A stretch of 64,000 nt of DNA from Pseudorhizobium pelagicum (GCA_000722615.1 JOKI01000009.1:1-64000); one strand, 5' to 3'; counted from the stretch's first letter, positions 36,950-47,239 are shown. Notes: generated by a model from the sequence alone, not told the origin. Program-made: numbers and translations.

Positions 36950-37865
36950 TGCAGCCCTGCCCCGCGACATCGTCCTTTTGGTCGACGACAGTCCCGAAGC
37001 CCTCGGTTTCCTGACCGAGGCGCTGGAGCAGTCCGGCTTTTCGGTGCTGATCGCGACCTCAGGACAGGCAGCGCTCAACATCGTCGAGCGCATCACGCCC
37101 GATCTGATCCTGCTGGACGCGGTCATGCCGGCCATGGACGGTTTCGCCACATGCCGGCGGCTGAAGGCCAATCCGGCCGTGTCGCAGGTCCCGGTGATCT
37201 TCATGACCGGCCTGACGGAAACCGAGCATGTGGTCAACGCACTGGATTGCGGCGGTGTGGACTACCTCACCAAGCCCATCAACATCGACGAACTGCGGGC
37301 CCGCATCCGCGTCCACCTCGCCAATGCCCGCTCCGCCCAGAGCGCTCGGGTGGCGCTCGACGCCGCCGGACGTCATCTGCTGGCGGTCAAGGGCGACGGC
37401 AGCATCCACTGGTCCACCCCGCAGGCGACGCGGCTGGTGAATGCCGCGACCGGCAGCGACGACGGTCTGGAAGCGGTCGCGCACCACATCGCGTCGTGGC
37501 TCGGCGCACGCGAGCAGCCCGGCGCACCGCGCGATGGCGCCTTCGCGCTCAGCCTCAAGGACGAGGCAGGCCTGCATTTCACCTTCCTCGGCGCCATCGG
37601 CGCCGACGAGTTCCTGTTCCGGCTGACCGGCTCCAGCCAGCGCGCCGGCGCCGACGTGCTGCGCCAGCATTTTTCGCTGACGCAGCGGGAATCGGAAGTT
37701 CTCGAATGGATCGCCAAGGGCAAGTCGAACCGCGACATCGGCGACATCCTCGGCCTGTCGGCCCGTACGGTGAACAAGCACCTCGAGCAGATCTACGTGA
37801 AGCTCGGCGTCGAAAACCGGGCCTCCGCGGCGGTCAAGGCGGCGCAGGTGATTTATCTGGCGTGA
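36942..37865 (+). CDS. Two-component response regulator with LuxR-type HTH
   Basis: 307 residues. Receiver domain at residues 9-125 with acidic pair Asp15/Asp16, phospho-acceptor Asp59 (LILLDAVMPAMDG) and the KP signature (YLTKPINIDE). A linker of about 110 residues, of no family I recognise, then a GerE/LuxR helix-turn-helix at the C-terminus (FSLTQRESEVLEWIAKGKSN, RTVNKHLEQIYVKLGV). Start overlaps the kinase gene by 8 bases, so the two are translationally coupled. Target genes are probably the adjacent urea genes; that is inference from position. Confidence 0.92.
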   Translation: MADAALPRDIVLLVDDSPEALGFLTEALEQSGFSVLIATSGQAALNIVERITPDLILLDAVMPAMDGFATCRRLKANPAVSQVPVIFMTGLTETEHVVNALDCGGVDYLTKPINIDELRARIRVHLANARSAQSARVALDAAGRHLLAVKGDGSIHWSTPQATRLVNAATGSDDGLEAVAHHIASWLGAREQPGAPRDGAFALSLKDEAGLHFTFLGAIGADEFLFRLTGSSQRAGADVLRQHFSLTQRESEVLEWIAKGKSNRDIGDILGLSARTVNKHLEQIYVKLGVENRASAAVKAAQVIYLA

Positions 37866-37957
37866 CCACGACCGGTTCAGACCTGCATCAGGAGGAACTC
37901 CGGTGCCGCGGTCATGCCACCGTGCCAGAGCCGGGTGCACGAACGTCAGCGATCGGC

Positions 37958-39238
37958 TTACACGGCCAGTCGTTTGACCAGAACCAAGGACAGTATCGCA
38001 GCAACGAATAGAAACACCGCACCGACAATCCATGCGATGGGTGTCGAGTAACTCTCGGCGACGGTTCCGGCCAACACCAGTCCCAATGCGGCTCCCAACT
38101 GCTGTACAAGCGATCTCAAAGACAGCATGGTCGACCGCTGACGGTCTCCTACGCAACGATGCAGAATGCTGCTGGCAGGTGTCTCGCTGACGCCAAGGAA
38201 CACGGAATACAGGACAAAAACGGTCACAAAGCCTAGGATATTGCCCTGGAATGCCAATGCGATCTGAACGCCTGCCAGGCATGCAAAAGTCGCCGCAAGC
38301 GTCATTGCGTGCTGCCGCTTGAAGATCCGGCTGATGTACGGAGACAGAGATGCGCCAAAAGCGATGGAGAAGAAATAGGTCGCGGTCACGACACCAATGA
38401 CGGTGTTTGCATAGCCCTCGTCCAACATCGGCTTTGCGTGGGTTGGCCAGATCACCTCGACTGGGTTGGTTGCCATCAAGAAGAACGCCAGCGTTGCCAA
38501 TAGAACCGATAGTGCAGGATGTTTCAGAGCAAGAACGCCCGCGTCTTTGATCACCAACGGAACGTTTGCGAACCCCTGTCTGAGCGCACCGGGGTCCACC
38601 GAACGTGGTTTTTCGACAATGGCCAATACCGTGAAAACAAACACGCCCAGCATCACACCAAAGCTTGCTGCATAGGACACATCATAGATGCTGAGACCGA
38701 TGCTTTCCGCGACCGAGCCGAAAATATCGGGCAGAAGGCCACCGAGGACCGCGCCAATGGCCAACCCGACAGCATTGGCCCATTGCGCTTTGGCCAGCGC
38801 GGGCTGGAGATCCACATTCGGCGCGGCGGCTTTGAAAGTTTCGACAAACCACGCATCAAGCGTCCCCGACCGAAGCGCACGTCCGAAACCGATGAACGCA
38901 AATGAAACTGCGAGAACATAGAAATCGCTGGTTGCGAGAAAGAGCGCGAGCGAAATCAAGCTGGCGACGACTGCCATCAGAAAGACCGGCTTGCGTCCAA
39001 TACTGTCTGCCAAGCCACCAAAAGGCAGTTCCATCGCCATAGTCGTGAGCGAATACACCCCGAAGAGAAGCGATATTTGAAAGAGGTCCATGCCTCGGTC
39101 GGTTAACGCCAGAGCAACAACGGCAACCGTCAGACCCATCGCAAGACGATCAAGAAACTGGTGTATCTGAAACACCCGAATGTGCCGTCGTGCCGAACGG
39201 GTTAGCCCTACGAAGGAAAACTCTGTTTCTGTTGCCAT
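37958..39238 (-). CDS. MFS transporter
   Basis: About 426 residues, 12 membrane helices, with the MFS loop motif GGLADSIGRKPVFL between helices 2 and 3. It is a drug- or metabolite-exporter type; substrate unknown. GC is visibly lower than in neighbouring genes and codon use is relaxed (many A/T-ending codons), which suggests recent acquisition. I chose ATG 39238 (MATETEFSF); the GTG at 39271 would add 11 residues. Flanked by the LuxR-type regulator and the liv operon, with no evident functional tie. Confidence 0.85.
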   Translation of the reverse strand: MATETEFSFVGLTRSARRHIRVFQIHQFLDRLAMGLTVAVVALALTDRGMDLFQISLLFGVYSLTTMAMELPFGGLADSIGRKPVFLMAVVASLISLALFLATSDFYVLAVSFAFIGFGRALRSGTLDAWFVETFKAAAPNVDLQPALAKAQWANAVGLAIGAVLGGLLPDIFGSVAESIGLSIYDVSYAASFGVMLGVFVFTVLAIVEKPRSVDPGALRQGFANVPLVIKDAGVLALKHPALSVLLATLAFFLMATNPVEVIWPTHAKPMLDEGYANTVIGVVTATYFFSIAFGASLSPYISRIFKRQHAMTLAATFACLAGVQIALAFQGNILGFVTVFVLYSVFLGVSETPASSILHRCVGDRQRSTMLSLRSLVQQLGAALGLVLAGTVAESYSTPIAWIVGAVFLFVAAILSLVLVKRLAV

Positions 39239-39370
39239 GTTTGCAACATCGACATTTCTGCCACCATGCACAATGCCAAAGGTGGATCAGGACCGATCCC
39301 CCGCGCTTCTGCGCCGACTGGGGCGATACCAGATCGCGACATCGAATTGAATGTAGGCATGCAGAACAAA

Positions 39371-39396
39371 AAAAGCCCGGCCGAAGCCGGGCTTTT
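39371..39396 (-). terminator. Intrinsic terminator of the liv operon
   Basis: An 11-bp perfect stem (39371-39381 with 39386-39396) with a tetraloop. On the minus strand it ends in a run of seven T after the livJ stop. Confidence 0.9.
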
Positions 39397-39424
39397 CTCA
39401 AGTCGGAATGCCTCACGGCAAACC

Positions 39425-40543
39425 TTAGTCAGCCATCTGGACGTAGGTGAAGTTGCCGTCGGCACCCTTCTTCCACTCGTACATGACGTAGCCCGGCAGC
39501 TTCGGGTCGCCCTTTTCGTTGAAGCCCATGTCGCCGAGAGCGGTCGGGAAGGTGTTGGCCTTCATCGCTTCGGCAACGGCCTGCGGATCGTTCGATCCGG
39601 CAGCCTTCGTGGCGCCGTCCAGCACCTGCATCGCAGCGTAGGAGTACAGCGTGTAGGCTTCCGGCTCGAAGCCGGCTGCGCGGAACTTCTCGACGAGCTC
39701 CTTGTTCTGCGGCGCCAGACGCGGGTCCGGACCGAAGGTGTTGAGCGTGCCTTCGACGGCGTCGCCGGCGATCGAGGCCAGTTCGTTGGAAACGATACCG
39801 TCACCAGAAACGAGCGTTGCATCGAGACCCTGGTCGGCAGCCTGACGGATGATCAGGCCGGCTTCCGTGTGGAGGCCACCCCAGTAGATGATCGAGACGC
39901 CGGCTTCCTTCATCTTGGCGATGAGGGCGGAGAAGTCCTTGTCGCCGGTGTTGACGCCTTCGCGGATCACTTCCGTGACGCCGGCGGCATTCATTGCCTT
40001 CTTGGTTTCTTCGGCAAGACCCTGGCCGTAAGGCGTCTTGTCGTCGATGACCGCGATCTTCGCGTCCTTGAAGTTCTCGGCGAGATAGGCGCCGGCAATG
40101 CCGCCCTGTTCGTCGTCGCGGCCGCAGGTGCGGAAGGTGTTCCACAGGCCGCGCTCGGTGAAGACCGGGTTGGTCGATGCCGGCGTGATCTGCAGGATGC
40201 CGTTCTCTGCGTAGACTTCCGAGGCCGGAATGGAAACGCCGGAGTTGAAGTGGCCGATGACGAACTGCACGCCGTCAGACACGAACTTGTTGGCGACCGA
40301 AATGCCCTGCTTCGGGTCGGACACGTCGTCGCCGAGCACGATGCGGATCTGCTCGCCGTTGAGGCCGCCAGCCGCGTTGATGTCGGCAGCTGCCTGCTCG
40401 GCGCCCTTCTGAAGCTGCGCTCCGAAAGCTGCGTTCGGGCCCGTCAGAGGACCTGCCACGCCAACCAGCACCTCTGCCCAGGCGCTGCCGCCGAAGGCGA
40501 CGACGGCTGTCAGTGCGACGGCGGAAAGAAGAGACTTCTTCAT
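39425..40543 (-). CDS. livJ: Branched-chain amino acid ABC transporter substrate-binding protein (LivJ-like)
   Basis: 372 residues; signal peptide to about residue 23 (GGSAWAEV). Type-I binding fold: [20 protein letters not shown], then [20 protein letters not shown] and [20 protein letters not shown]. Last gene of the liv operon, separated from the DUF6867 gene by 139 bases; it may also have its own promoter there. Confidence 0.95.
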   Translation of the reverse strand: MKKSLLSAVALTAVVAFGGSAWAEVLVGVAGPLTGPNAAFGAQLQKGAEQAAADINAAGGLNGEQIRIVLGDDVSDPKQGISVANKFVSDGVQFVIGHFNSGVSIPASEVYAENGILQITPASTNPVFTERGLWNTFRTCGRDDEQGGIAGAYLAENFKDAKIAVIDDKTPYGQGLAEETKKAMNAAGVTEVIREGVNTGDKDFSALIAKMKEAGVSIIYWGGLHTEAGLIIRQAADQGLDATLVSGDGIVSNELASIAGDAVEGTLNTFGPDPRLAPQNKELVEKFRAAGFEPEAYTLYSYAAMQVLDGATKAAGSNDPQAVAEAMKANTFPTALGDMGFNEKGDPKLPGYVMYEWKKGADGNFTYVQMAD

Positions 40544-40682
40544 TATGTTACTCCCAGTTTTATAAGCGGGTTGGATTTCGAGCCGGCCGCGATACCCACT
40601 GTTGTCGCGTCGGAAACTGTTCCACTCTAAGGTTTCGTCGCTTTGAACCTTTGCCCAATCTGAGGACAGATTTTCGCGACTG

Positions 40683-41036
40683 TCAATCTTTCTTCTTCCA
40701 TGAGAAAGCGGAGGTTTGTTCGTAGAGCCAGTAGTAGTTGTCGACCATCTGCCGTGTCCGGCGCATCCGGAATCCGATCGTCGACAGCACCAGCAGAAGC
40801 ACGAAGTCGATGAGGTAGTAGAAGGGGCTGACGAACGGTCCCTCGAACAGCGAAAAATGCAGGAAGCGCATCACGAAGGCGAGCAGCGCGGTATAAATCA
40901 CCACAGTGAGATAGCCTTGCCAGCCTTCCGCGACGGCCCTGCCGGTGCGCCACGCTGTCCAGAAGCCGATCAGCAACACGAGGACGCGCAGCACGTAGCG
41001 GACGCCGGTGTCGGTTTCGAAGAATAAACCCTGCAT
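40683..41036 (-). CDS. DUF6867 small membrane protein of the liv operon
   Basis: 117 residues with about three membrane helices ([52 protein letters not shown]) and a basic, aromatic C-terminus. It sits between livF (24 bases) and livJ. This type of protein recurs in the same place in alphaproteobacterial liv operons, and its role is unknown. It could assist the permease complex. Confidence 0.8.
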   Translation of the reverse strand: MQGLFFETDTGVRYVLRVLVLLIGFWTAWRTGRAVAEGWQGYLTVVIYTALLAFVMRFLHFSLFEGPFVSPFYYLIDFVLLLVLSTIGFRMRRTRQMVDNYYWLYEQTSAFSWKKKD

Positions 41037-41060
41037 CTCAATCTCTCCCTGACGCGCGGC

Positions 41061-41789
41061 TCAATGCCGGCCCCCTTCGAGGTAGGCGGCGCGCACTTCC
41101 GGATTGGTCAGAAGCTCTCTGCCCGTTCCCGTCATCGTCACCTTGCCATTGACCATGACGTAGGCACGATGCGACAGCCGCAGTGCGGCGAACGCGTTCT
41201 GCTCCACCAGGAAGACGGTCAGCCCTTCTTCCTCGTTGAGCTTCTTGATCGCCTCGAAGATGCCCTTGACGATCAGCGGCGCGAGGCCAAGCGACGGCTC
41301 GTCGAGCAGCAGGAGCTTCGGCCGTGACATCAGGGCACGCCCGATCGACAGCATCTGCTGCTCGCCGCCGGACAGTGTCCCGCCGCGCTGGCTTTGCCGT
41401 TCCTTCAGGCGCGGGAACAGGGTGAAGATCTTCTCCACGTCCTCGTCGAAGTGCTTCATCTTGTCGAGGCCGGCACCCATCTGCAGGTTCTCGTAGACGG
41501 TCATGCGCGGGAAGATGCGGCGGCCTTCCGGCGACTGGGCGATCCGGCGCCGCGCGATCAGGTGCGTCGGCTGCTGGGTGATGTCCTCGCCGTCGAAGAT
41601 GATCGAGCCGTGGCGCGCCTGCGGGCTGCCGCAGATGGTCATCATCAGCGTCGACTTGCCGGCGCCATTGGCACCGATCAGCGAGACGATCTCGCCGCGG
41701 TTGACGTGCACGTCGACACCGTCGAGCGCCCGGATATTGCCATAGAACGTCTGGACGCCCTGGACTTTCAGGAGGGGTTCAACGGACAT
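41061..41789 (-). CDS. livF: Branched-chain amino acid ABC transporter ATP-binding protein LivF
   Basis: 242 residues; Walker A GANGAGKST, signature LSGGEQQMLSIG, Walker B LLLLDEPSLGLAPLIV and VFLVEQNAFAALRLS typical of LivF. Start shares one base with the livG stop. Confidence 0.95.
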   Translation of the reverse strand: MSVEPLLKVQGVQTFYGNIRALDGVDVHVNRGEIVSLIGANGAGKSTLMMTICGSPQARHGSIIFDGEDITQQPTHLIARRRIAQSPEGRRIFPRMTVYENLQMGAGLDKMKHFDEDVEKIFTLFPRLKERQSQRGGTLSGGEQQMLSIGRALMSRPKLLLLDEPSLGLAPLIVKGIFEAIKKLNEEEGLTVFLVEQNAFAALRLSHRAYVMVNGKVTMTGTGRELLTNPEVRAAYLEGGRH

Positions 41790-42655
41790 CAGATCCTCCC
41801 CTCGTCGAGTTGTTCCTCGATTTGTTCAACTTCGTCATCCTCGACGCCGAGATAGGCAGCGATCACCTTCGGGTCGTTCTTCACGTGGTCGGGCGTGCCG
41901 TCGGAAATCTTCTGGCCGTATTCCAGCACCACGACATGGTCGGAGATCTCCATCACCACCGACATGTCGTGCTCGATCAAGAGGATCGAGGCGCCATCGT
42001 CGCGGATGGAGTGCAGAAGCGTGTTCAGCGCAGCCGACTCGCGCGGATTGAGGCCGGCGGCCGGCTCGTCGAGGCACAGAAGCTCAGGCCCCGTGCACAT
42101 CGCCCGGGCGATCTCGAGACGGCGCTGCCCACCATAGGGAAGGTCGCCCGCCGGATCGTCGGCCCGTTCCGTCAGGTTGGCCTTGTCCAGCCAGTACTTC
42201 GCCTTGTCGATCGCGGCCGCCGATGCCTTCGTGTAGGCGGGCATGCCGAGAAGACCGAGGATCGTATAGCCGGAGGCCTTCATCAGTGCATTGTGCTGGG
42301 CGACCAGAAGGTTCTCCAGAACCGTCAGTCCCGAGAACAACCGGATGTTCTGGAAGGTCCGCGACACCTTGGCGATCTTGGTGATCTCGAAGTCGCGAAG
42401 CCGTTCCAGCAGATAGTGGTCGCCATCCCGCTGCTTCAGGGTGATCATGCCCATGGTCGGCTTGTAGAAGCCGGTGATGCAGTTGAAGACGGTCGTCTTG
42501 CCGGCACCGTTCGGGCCGATCAGCGCGGTAATGTTGCCGCGCCTGGCTTCGAAGGAGAAGTCGTCGATGGCCATCAGGCCGCCGAAGCGCATCGACAGGT
42601 GCTCGACCTTCAGGATCGTGTCGTTGTTGTTCATCGTATTCGTTCCGGGGGTCAT
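41789..42655 (-). CDS. livG: Branched-chain amino acid ABC transporter ATP-binding protein LivG
   Basis: 288 residues; Walker A GPNGAGKTT, signature PYGGQRRLEIAR, Walker B LLCLDEPAAGLNP and ILLIEHDMSVVMEI. Both the ATG at 42655 (shares one base with the livM stop) and a second at 42634 are possible starts. The C-terminal tail EDDEVEQIEEQLDEGRI is acidic. Confidence 0.95.
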   Translation of the reverse strand: MTPGTNTMNNNDTILKVEHLSMRFGGLMAIDDFSFEARRGNITALIGPNGAGKTTVFNCITGFYKPTMGMITLKQRDGDHYLLERLRDFEITKIAKVSRTFQNIRLFSGLTVLENLLVAQHNALMKASGYTILGLLGMPAYTKASAAAIDKAKYWLDKANLTERADDPAGDLPYGGQRRLEIARAMCTGPELLCLDEPAAGLNPRESAALNTLLHSIRDDGASILLIEHDMSVVMEISDHVVVLEYGQKISDGTPDHVKNDPKVIAAYLGVEDDEVEQIEEQLDEGRI

Positions 42656-44037
42656 CAGCCGTGGCCCTCCTTGGTAAAGCTGCCGGCGACGGCCTTACGC
42701 TCCTTGAGGAAGGCCGTGGGCTCACGCGAGCCCACGAAGCCGCGCGGCTTGAAGACCATGACGACGATCATCGCCAGGCCGAACAGCAGCATGCGGTAGA
42801 GCTCCGGCGTGAAGTCGGGGCCGAAGACATGCTTCAGGAATTCCATCTCGCGCAGCAGTTCGGTGCCGCCGACCATGACGATGGCGGCGATGGCAATCCC
42901 GGTCAGCGAGCCCATGCCGCCGAGGACGACGATCGCCAGGATGACGGCCGATTCCAGGAAGACGAAGCTTTCCGGAGAGACGAAACCCTGCCGGGTGGCG
43001 AAGAACGCGCCGGCAAAGCCACCGATCATCGCGCCGATGGCAAAGGCCGTCAGCTTGGTGGTGACCGTATTGATCCCGAGCGAGCGGCAGGCGATCTCGT
43101 CTTCGCGCAGGGCTTCCCAGGCGCGACCGATCGGCATGCGGCGAAGCTTGATCGTCACATAGGCCGTCAGCATGCAGAGCGCGAGGATCAGGTAGAACAG
43201 GAAGATCTTGTAGTAGGCCGAGGACATCGAGAGACCCCATGCCTTCGTGAAGTTGTTCGCGGCCCCCACGTCAAACGACCAGATTCCGAAGAAGGAAGCC
43301 TTGGGAATGCCCGAGATGCCGAAGGTGCCCTTCGTCACGGCGGTCCAGTTGATCAGCACGAGACGGATGATCTCGCCGAACGCCAGTGTGACGATCGCCA
43401 GATAATCGCCCCGCAGGCGCAGCACCGGAAATCCGAGGATGACGCCCCAGAAGGCGGCCAGAATGCCCGACAGCGGCAAGAGAACCCAGAAGGACAGGCC
43501 GAACTGCTGGGACAGCAGCGCATAGGAATAGGCGCCGACGGCATAGAAGGCCACATAGCCGAGATCGAGGAGACCGGCGAGCCCGACGACGATGTTCAGG
43601 CCCCAGGCGAGCATGACGTAGATCAGGATCTGGATGCCGAAGTTGTCGACGTATTTCAGCGACCCCTGCGTTCCCGCCAGCATGACCGACAGCGGCGGGT
43701 AGATCAGAAGACCGATGAGGGCGATCTTCAGGAAATTCCTCTGGAAGAAGTTCTTCCCGTCGGAGACCTCCGGGATGCCGGCCTTGGCCTTGTCCCGCTT
43801 GCGCTTGTCCAGATGCGGCTTGATGAAGCCGACGACCAGGAAGCGGCTGACGGCCGCGATCACGACGAAGACCGCAAGCAGGCCCCAGCGCGTGCGCCAG
43901 ACAAGGGCGTTGTTGATGTCCTGGTAGGTCTCGATGCCGACGTAAAGGATGAAGAGGCCGAAGGAGACGGCGGCCGCGACCAGGGCCTCCTTGGCAGCCT
44001 GAGCCATCAGGCTGTTGTTGTCAGACGACTGCGCCAT
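42655..44037 (-). CDS. livM: Branched-chain amino acid ABC transporter permease LivM
   Basis: 460 residues with an N-terminal extension of about 130 residues carrying two helices, as in rhizobial Liv[21 protein letters not shown] and [20 protein letters not shown] mark the permease core. The ATG at 44037 has GGAGAAAG 9 bases upstream; the gene starts 1 base after the livH stop. Confidence 0.93.
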   Translation of the reverse strand: MAQSSDNNSLMAQAAKEALVAAAVSFGLFILYVGIETYQDINNALVWRTRWGLLAVFVVIAAVSRFLVVGFIKPHLDKRKRDKAKAGIPEVSDGKNFFQRNFLKIALIGLLIYPPLSVMLAGTQGSLKYVDNFGIQILIYVMLAWGLNIVVGLAGLLDLGYVAFYAVGAYSYALLSQQFGLSFWVLLPLSGILAAFWGVILGFPVLRLRGDYLAIVTLAFGEIIRLVLINWTAVTKGTFGISGIPKASFFGIWSFDVGAANNFTKAWGLSMSSAYYKIFLFYLILALCMLTAYVTIKLRRMPIGRAWEALREDEIACRSLGINTVTTKLTAFAIGAMIGGFAGAFFATRQGFVSPESFVFLESAVILAIVVLGGMGSLTGIAIAAIVMVGGTELLREMEFLKHVFGPDFTPELYRMLLFGLAMIVVMVFKPRGFVGSREPTAFLKERKAVAGSFTKEGHG

Positions 44038-44038
44038 G

Positions 44039-44941
44039 TCAGACTTTCTCCACTTCCGGACGGCCAAGGATGCCGGTCGGTTTGAAGATCAGCACGAAGG
44101 CGAGCAGCGCGAAGGTCGCCACATCCTTGTAGGCAATCGTGAAATAGGCCGACCAGAGCGACTCGATGAGGCCGATCAGCAGCCCGCCGAGAACTGCGCC
44201 CGGCAGCGAGCCGATGCCGCCGAGAACGGCTGCGGTGAACGCCTTGACGCCCGGAATGAAGCCGTCGTTGAACGTCGCGACGCCATAATACATTAGATAC
44301 ATCGTGCCGGCGACGGCGGCGAGCGCCGCGCCCATGATGAAGGTGATCGAGATCGTCCGGTCGACGTCGACGCCGAGCAGTGCCGCCATCTTGCGGTCCT
44401 GCTCGGTTGCGCGCTGGGCGCGTCCGAGTGGCGTCTTGTTGACGATGTACCAGAAGACCGTCAGCAGCACCGCGGTGACCGCGACGATGATGATCTGCTT
44501 CAAGGATATGGTGATGTTGCCGAAGTGGTACACATCCGTCACGAGCGACGGGATCGGCTTGTTGCGCGGACCCTGCGTCACCTGGATGAAGTTCGACAGC
44601 ACGATCGACATGCCGATCGCGGTGATCAGCGGCGCCAGGCGGAACGACCCGCGCAGCGGCCGGTAGGCGACCCGCTCGATCGTCCAGTTCCACAGGCTCG
44701 TCATCAGCATCGCCGCAATCAGCATCACCAGCAGCGCCAGCGCCACGGGAATGCCTGCGAAGAACGATGTGAGAATGAGGAACACGATCAGGGCCGCGAA
44801 GGCGCCGAGCATGAAAATGTCACCATGGGCAAAATTGATCATGCCGATGATGCCGTAGACCATCGTGTAGCCGATTGCGATAAGGCCGTAGATGGATCCA
44901 AGAGTCAGCCCGTTGGCGAGCTGCTGGACGAAGTACTCCAT
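44039..44941 (-). CDS. livH: Branched-chain amino acid ABC transporter permease LivH
   Basis: 300 residues; [20 protein letters not shown] start, [38 protein letters not shown] and [20 protein letters not shown] are characteristic. First gene of the operon livHMGF-DUF6867-livJ. The open frame continues upstream to 45274 but loses membrane character before 44941. Confidence 0.95.
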   Translation of the reverse strand: MEYFVQQLANGLTLGSIYGLIAIGYTMVYGIIGMINFAHGDIFMLGAFAALIVFLILTSFFAGIPVALALLVMLIAAMLMTSLWNWTIERVAYRPLRGSFRLAPLITAIGMSIVLSNFIQVTQGPRNKPIPSLVTDVYHFGNITISLKQIIIVAVTAVLLTVFWYIVNKTPLGRAQRATEQDRKMAALLGVDVDRTISITFIMGAALAAVAGTMYLMYYGVATFNDGFIPGVKAFTAAVLGGIGSLPGAVLGGLLIGLIESLWSAYFTIAYKDVATFALLAFVLIFKPTGILGRPEVEKV

Positions 44942-45363
44942 ATAATTTCCCCCGGATGCGATCCCATCGGCCGCATCTCTTTTATTCTTGACCCTTGCGG
45001 GTCCCCAGACTTCAGGCGCATCCATTACCGTTTTTGGCATAAATGTGAAGACAAAAAGCCGGGAGCACGGCGAAAAGCATTCGGTTTTCAACAGTCTGCA
45101 CACAGACGAAGCCGGAACGCCAAAAAATACGCAGGGCCCTGCCGAAATCCGCGCCTTTGTGGTTTGCCGACACATCGATCCGCCGCGCCAGGGTTGCGCC
45201 CACACCGCGACGGAAGAAGGAAAAGCGATGTGCGGCGCCTGCAGCTGCGCCCCTCCCACGCATAGGAACCGCACAGCCAGGTCAATCGAAACAACGGCTT
45301 ACCCCGGTTCAGATTCACCTCCCGAAGAACCGCGCCTACTCTCTGGCAAACAGGAGAGAGATC
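44942..45363. other. 422-base divergent gap between livH and the DUF2793 gene
   Basis: Contains the promoter of the liv operon (AT-richer segment around 44975-45050) and the upstream region of the DUF2793 gene. A short Cys-rich reading frame begins at 45228 (MCGACSCAPP) after a good Shine-Dalgarno sequence, but it runs out of frame into DUF2793 and has no other support. I see no RNA gene. Confidence 0.4.
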
Positions 45364-46380
45364 ATGGCCGATACCACCGCGAAGCTGAACCTGCCCTTCA
45401 TCCTTCCATCCCAGGCTCAGAAGCACGTCACCCACAACGAGGCCCTGCTGACGCTGGATGCGCTGGTACACCTTGCCATCCTCGCAGAGACATCCACCCC
45501 ACCCGTCTCCCCGATGGAAGGCGTGGTCTTCCTGATCGGCACCGAACCATTCGGACCATGGGCAGGTCGCCAGGGACAGCTGGCGGCCTGGCGGGACGGA
45601 GCGTGGGCTTTCCTGCAACCGCAGGACGGCTGGCGCGCCTGGTTCGTGTCTGATCTTTCTCTGAAGGTCTTTTCCGGCGGAGACTGGCGCAACGCTCTTC
45701 CCGCCGAGGCAGAATTTGCCCGTCTCGGGATCGCAGCTTCCGCCGATGAAACGAACAGGCTCGCCCTCTCCTCCCCTTCCAGTCTCTTCTCCCATGCCGG
45801 CGCTGGCCATCAGTTGAAGATCAACAAGGCGACCGGCGGAGACACCGCATCGCTGCTGTTCCAGTCCGGATGGACCGGCTACGCGGAAATGGGCCTGACG
45901 GGCGACAATGCGCTTTCGCTGAAGGTCAGCGACGGCAGCACCTGGAAGACCGGCCTCTCCCTCGATCCGGCCGGCCGGGTCCATCGACCAAACCAGCCCG
46001 TGGCACGGGCCTATCGAGCCGGAACGACATTTGCACCGGCCGATAACACCCGGAGCGGATTCACAGGTTTTTCGCTGGTCCAGGGCGGCTTTCAGCTCGC
46101 AAGCGCAGTGCCCGGCGGCGGCAACGAGATCCTGGTGCCTGCGGCCGGCATCTACCTGATCTGCCTGCACGTGGCCGTCGCCACCTCCAGCGGACACACG
46201 ACCGGCCTGCGCGTCAACGACACCTCGGATCTGCTGACGCTCCCCGGAAGCGCGGGCTTTCAATCGGCCAGCACGATGGCAGCCCTTGCGGCCGGCGACA
46301 CGCTCACCCTTAGGCACGACGGAACGGCGCAGCTGCGCGCCGGACCCGACGGCACAACACTATCCTTGGCTCTACTTTAG
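45364..46380 (+). CDS. DUF2793 domain protein (phage / gene-transfer-agent-associated)
   Basis: 338 residues, no signal peptide. The N-terminal DUF2793 domain is clear: LNLPFILPSQAQKHVTHNEA, the LLTLDALVHLAI segment and the GAWAFLQPQDGWRAWFVSD region. The C-terminal half (about 200-338) is beta-rich and resembles a C1q/TNF-like or tail-fibre domain (NTRSGFTGFSLVQGGFQLAS). DUF2793 proteins are found in phage tails and in proteins linked to alphaproteobacterial gene transfer agents as host-attachment parts. AGGAGAGAG precedes the ATG. No other phage gene is nearby, so this is an isolated locus. Confidence 0.8.
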   Translation: MADTTAKLNLPFILPSQAQKHVTHNEALLTLDALVHLAILAETSTPPVSPMEGVVFLIGTEPFGPWAGRQGQLAAWRDGAWAFLQPQDGWRAWFVSDLSLKVFSGGDWRNALPAEAEFARLGIAASADETNRLALSSPSSLFSHAGAGHQLKINKATGGDTASLLFQSGWTGYAEMGLTGDNALSLKVSDGSTWKTGLSLDPAGRVHRPNQPVARAYRAGTTFAPADNTRSGFTGFSLVQGGFQLASAVPGGGNEILVPAAGIYLICLHVAVATSSGHTTGLRVNDTSDLLTLPGSAGFQSASTMAALAAGDTLTLRHDGTAQLRAGPDGTTLSLALL

Positions 46381-46403
46381 AGGCGATTGAATTAATCGCC
46401 TCT
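46379..46403. other. 10-bp stem overlapping the DUF2793 stop codon
   Basis: AGAGGCGATT-GAATT-AATCGCCTCT is a perfect hairpin whose left arm includes the last two bases of the stop codon. No T run follows, so it may be a processing stem or a weak terminator. Confidence 0.5.
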
Positions 46404-46418
46404 GACATCTGCTTGTAG

Positions 46419-46434
46419 TTAACCAATGATTAAC
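46419..46434. promoter_or_regulatory. Perfect CtrA box (TTAA-N7-TTAAC)
   Basis: TTAACCAATGATTAAC matches the CtrA consensus at all defined positions. It lies about 86-101 bases upstream of the sugar transferase start, and about 2.6 kb from ctrA itself. The match is seen; binding is predicted. Confidence 0.7.
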
Positions 46435-46519
46435 TTTGAGGATGACAGCCGGAAAATACTGTTCTATTGTTGAAATGGGTGTGGCGATGCGTACTTCCTG
46501 TCGGGGTGGCTCTGTGAGT

Positions 46520-47239
46520 ATGTCGGATTTTCAAAAAAATACCGTCTATGCAGCTGCCGATGTCCTGTCGGCATCGCCTGCTCTGCAGACCTATGTCGAT
46601 CACTATCCCTTCCAGCTGACCGGGCCAATTCGGGTCGAGCAGGCTGTCGCCAAGAGGGTGATCGACGTCGCCGTGTCCATCATGGCGCTCATTGCGCTCT
46701 TCCCGCTCTTGTTGGCGGTGGCCATCATGATCCGGCTTGACAGCCCAGGCCCCGTCCTGTTCACCCAGGTCCGCTGGGGCAAGGACTGCCGCAAGATCAA
46801 GGTCTACAAATTCCGCTCGATGCGCATCGACAACTGCGACGTCACCGGCGTTCTGCAGACAAAGGTGAACGACCCCCGGATCACGCGGATCGGCGCCATC
46901 ATTCGGCGCACCAACATTGATGAACTGCCGCAGCTCCTGAATGTCCTCAAGGGCGACATGTCGCTTGTCGGGCCGCGTTGCCATGCGATCGGCATGCTGG
47001 CCGCAGGCATCCCCTACGAGGATCTGGTCCCTCACTATCACCGCCGCCACCTGGTGAAGCCCGGAATGACGGGCCTTGCGCAAATGCGCGGCCTTCGTGG
47101 TCCGACGGACAGAGCCGCCAAGGCCCGGGCGCGAATTGCCTGCGACCTCTACTACATCGACAATTTCAACCTCCGGCTCGACCTCAAGATCATGGTGCTG
47201 ACCGTGTGGAACGAGTTGCGCGGCGGAAACGGTTTCTGA
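46520..47239 (+). CDS. ExoY-type sugar transferase (undecaprenyl-phosphate glycosyl-1-phosphate transferase)
   Basis: About 239 residues. One membrane helix ([20 protein letters not shown]) precedes the catalytic region of the bacterial sugar transferase family: [31 protein letters not shown] and [11 protein letters not shown]. Such enzymes begin assembly of exopolysaccharide by moving a sugar-phosphate onto the lipid carrier. Starts at 46487 or 46436 are also open; ATG 46520 leaves a normal-length N-terminus. With a CtrA box upstream, a role in cell-cycle-timed surface polysaccharide such as a polar adhesin is plausible. Confidence 0.88.
   Translation: MSDFQKNTVYAAADVLSASPALQTYVDHYPFQLTGPIRVEQAVAKRVIDVAVSIMALIALFPLLLAVAIMIRLDSPGPVLFTQVRWGKDCRKIKVYKFRSMRIDNCDVTGVLQTKVNDPRITRIGAIIRRTNIDELPQLLNVLKGDMSLVGPRCHAIGMLAAGIPYEDLVPHYHRRHLVKPGMTGLAQMRGLRGPTDRAAKARARIACDLYYIDNFNLRLDLKIMVLTVWNELRGGNGF

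Noticed and set aside
34988..37237. 749-residue antisense frame opposite the kinase fusion
   Set aside because: Same shadow effect; the sense strand carries clear kinase and receiver motifs.
45228..45653. Cys-rich reading frame (MCGACSC...) with a good Shine-Dalgarno sequence upstream of DUF2793
   Set aside because: Beyond the first ten residues it runs out of frame through the real DUF2793 gene and has coding-unlike composition. A very short leader peptide cannot be excluded.
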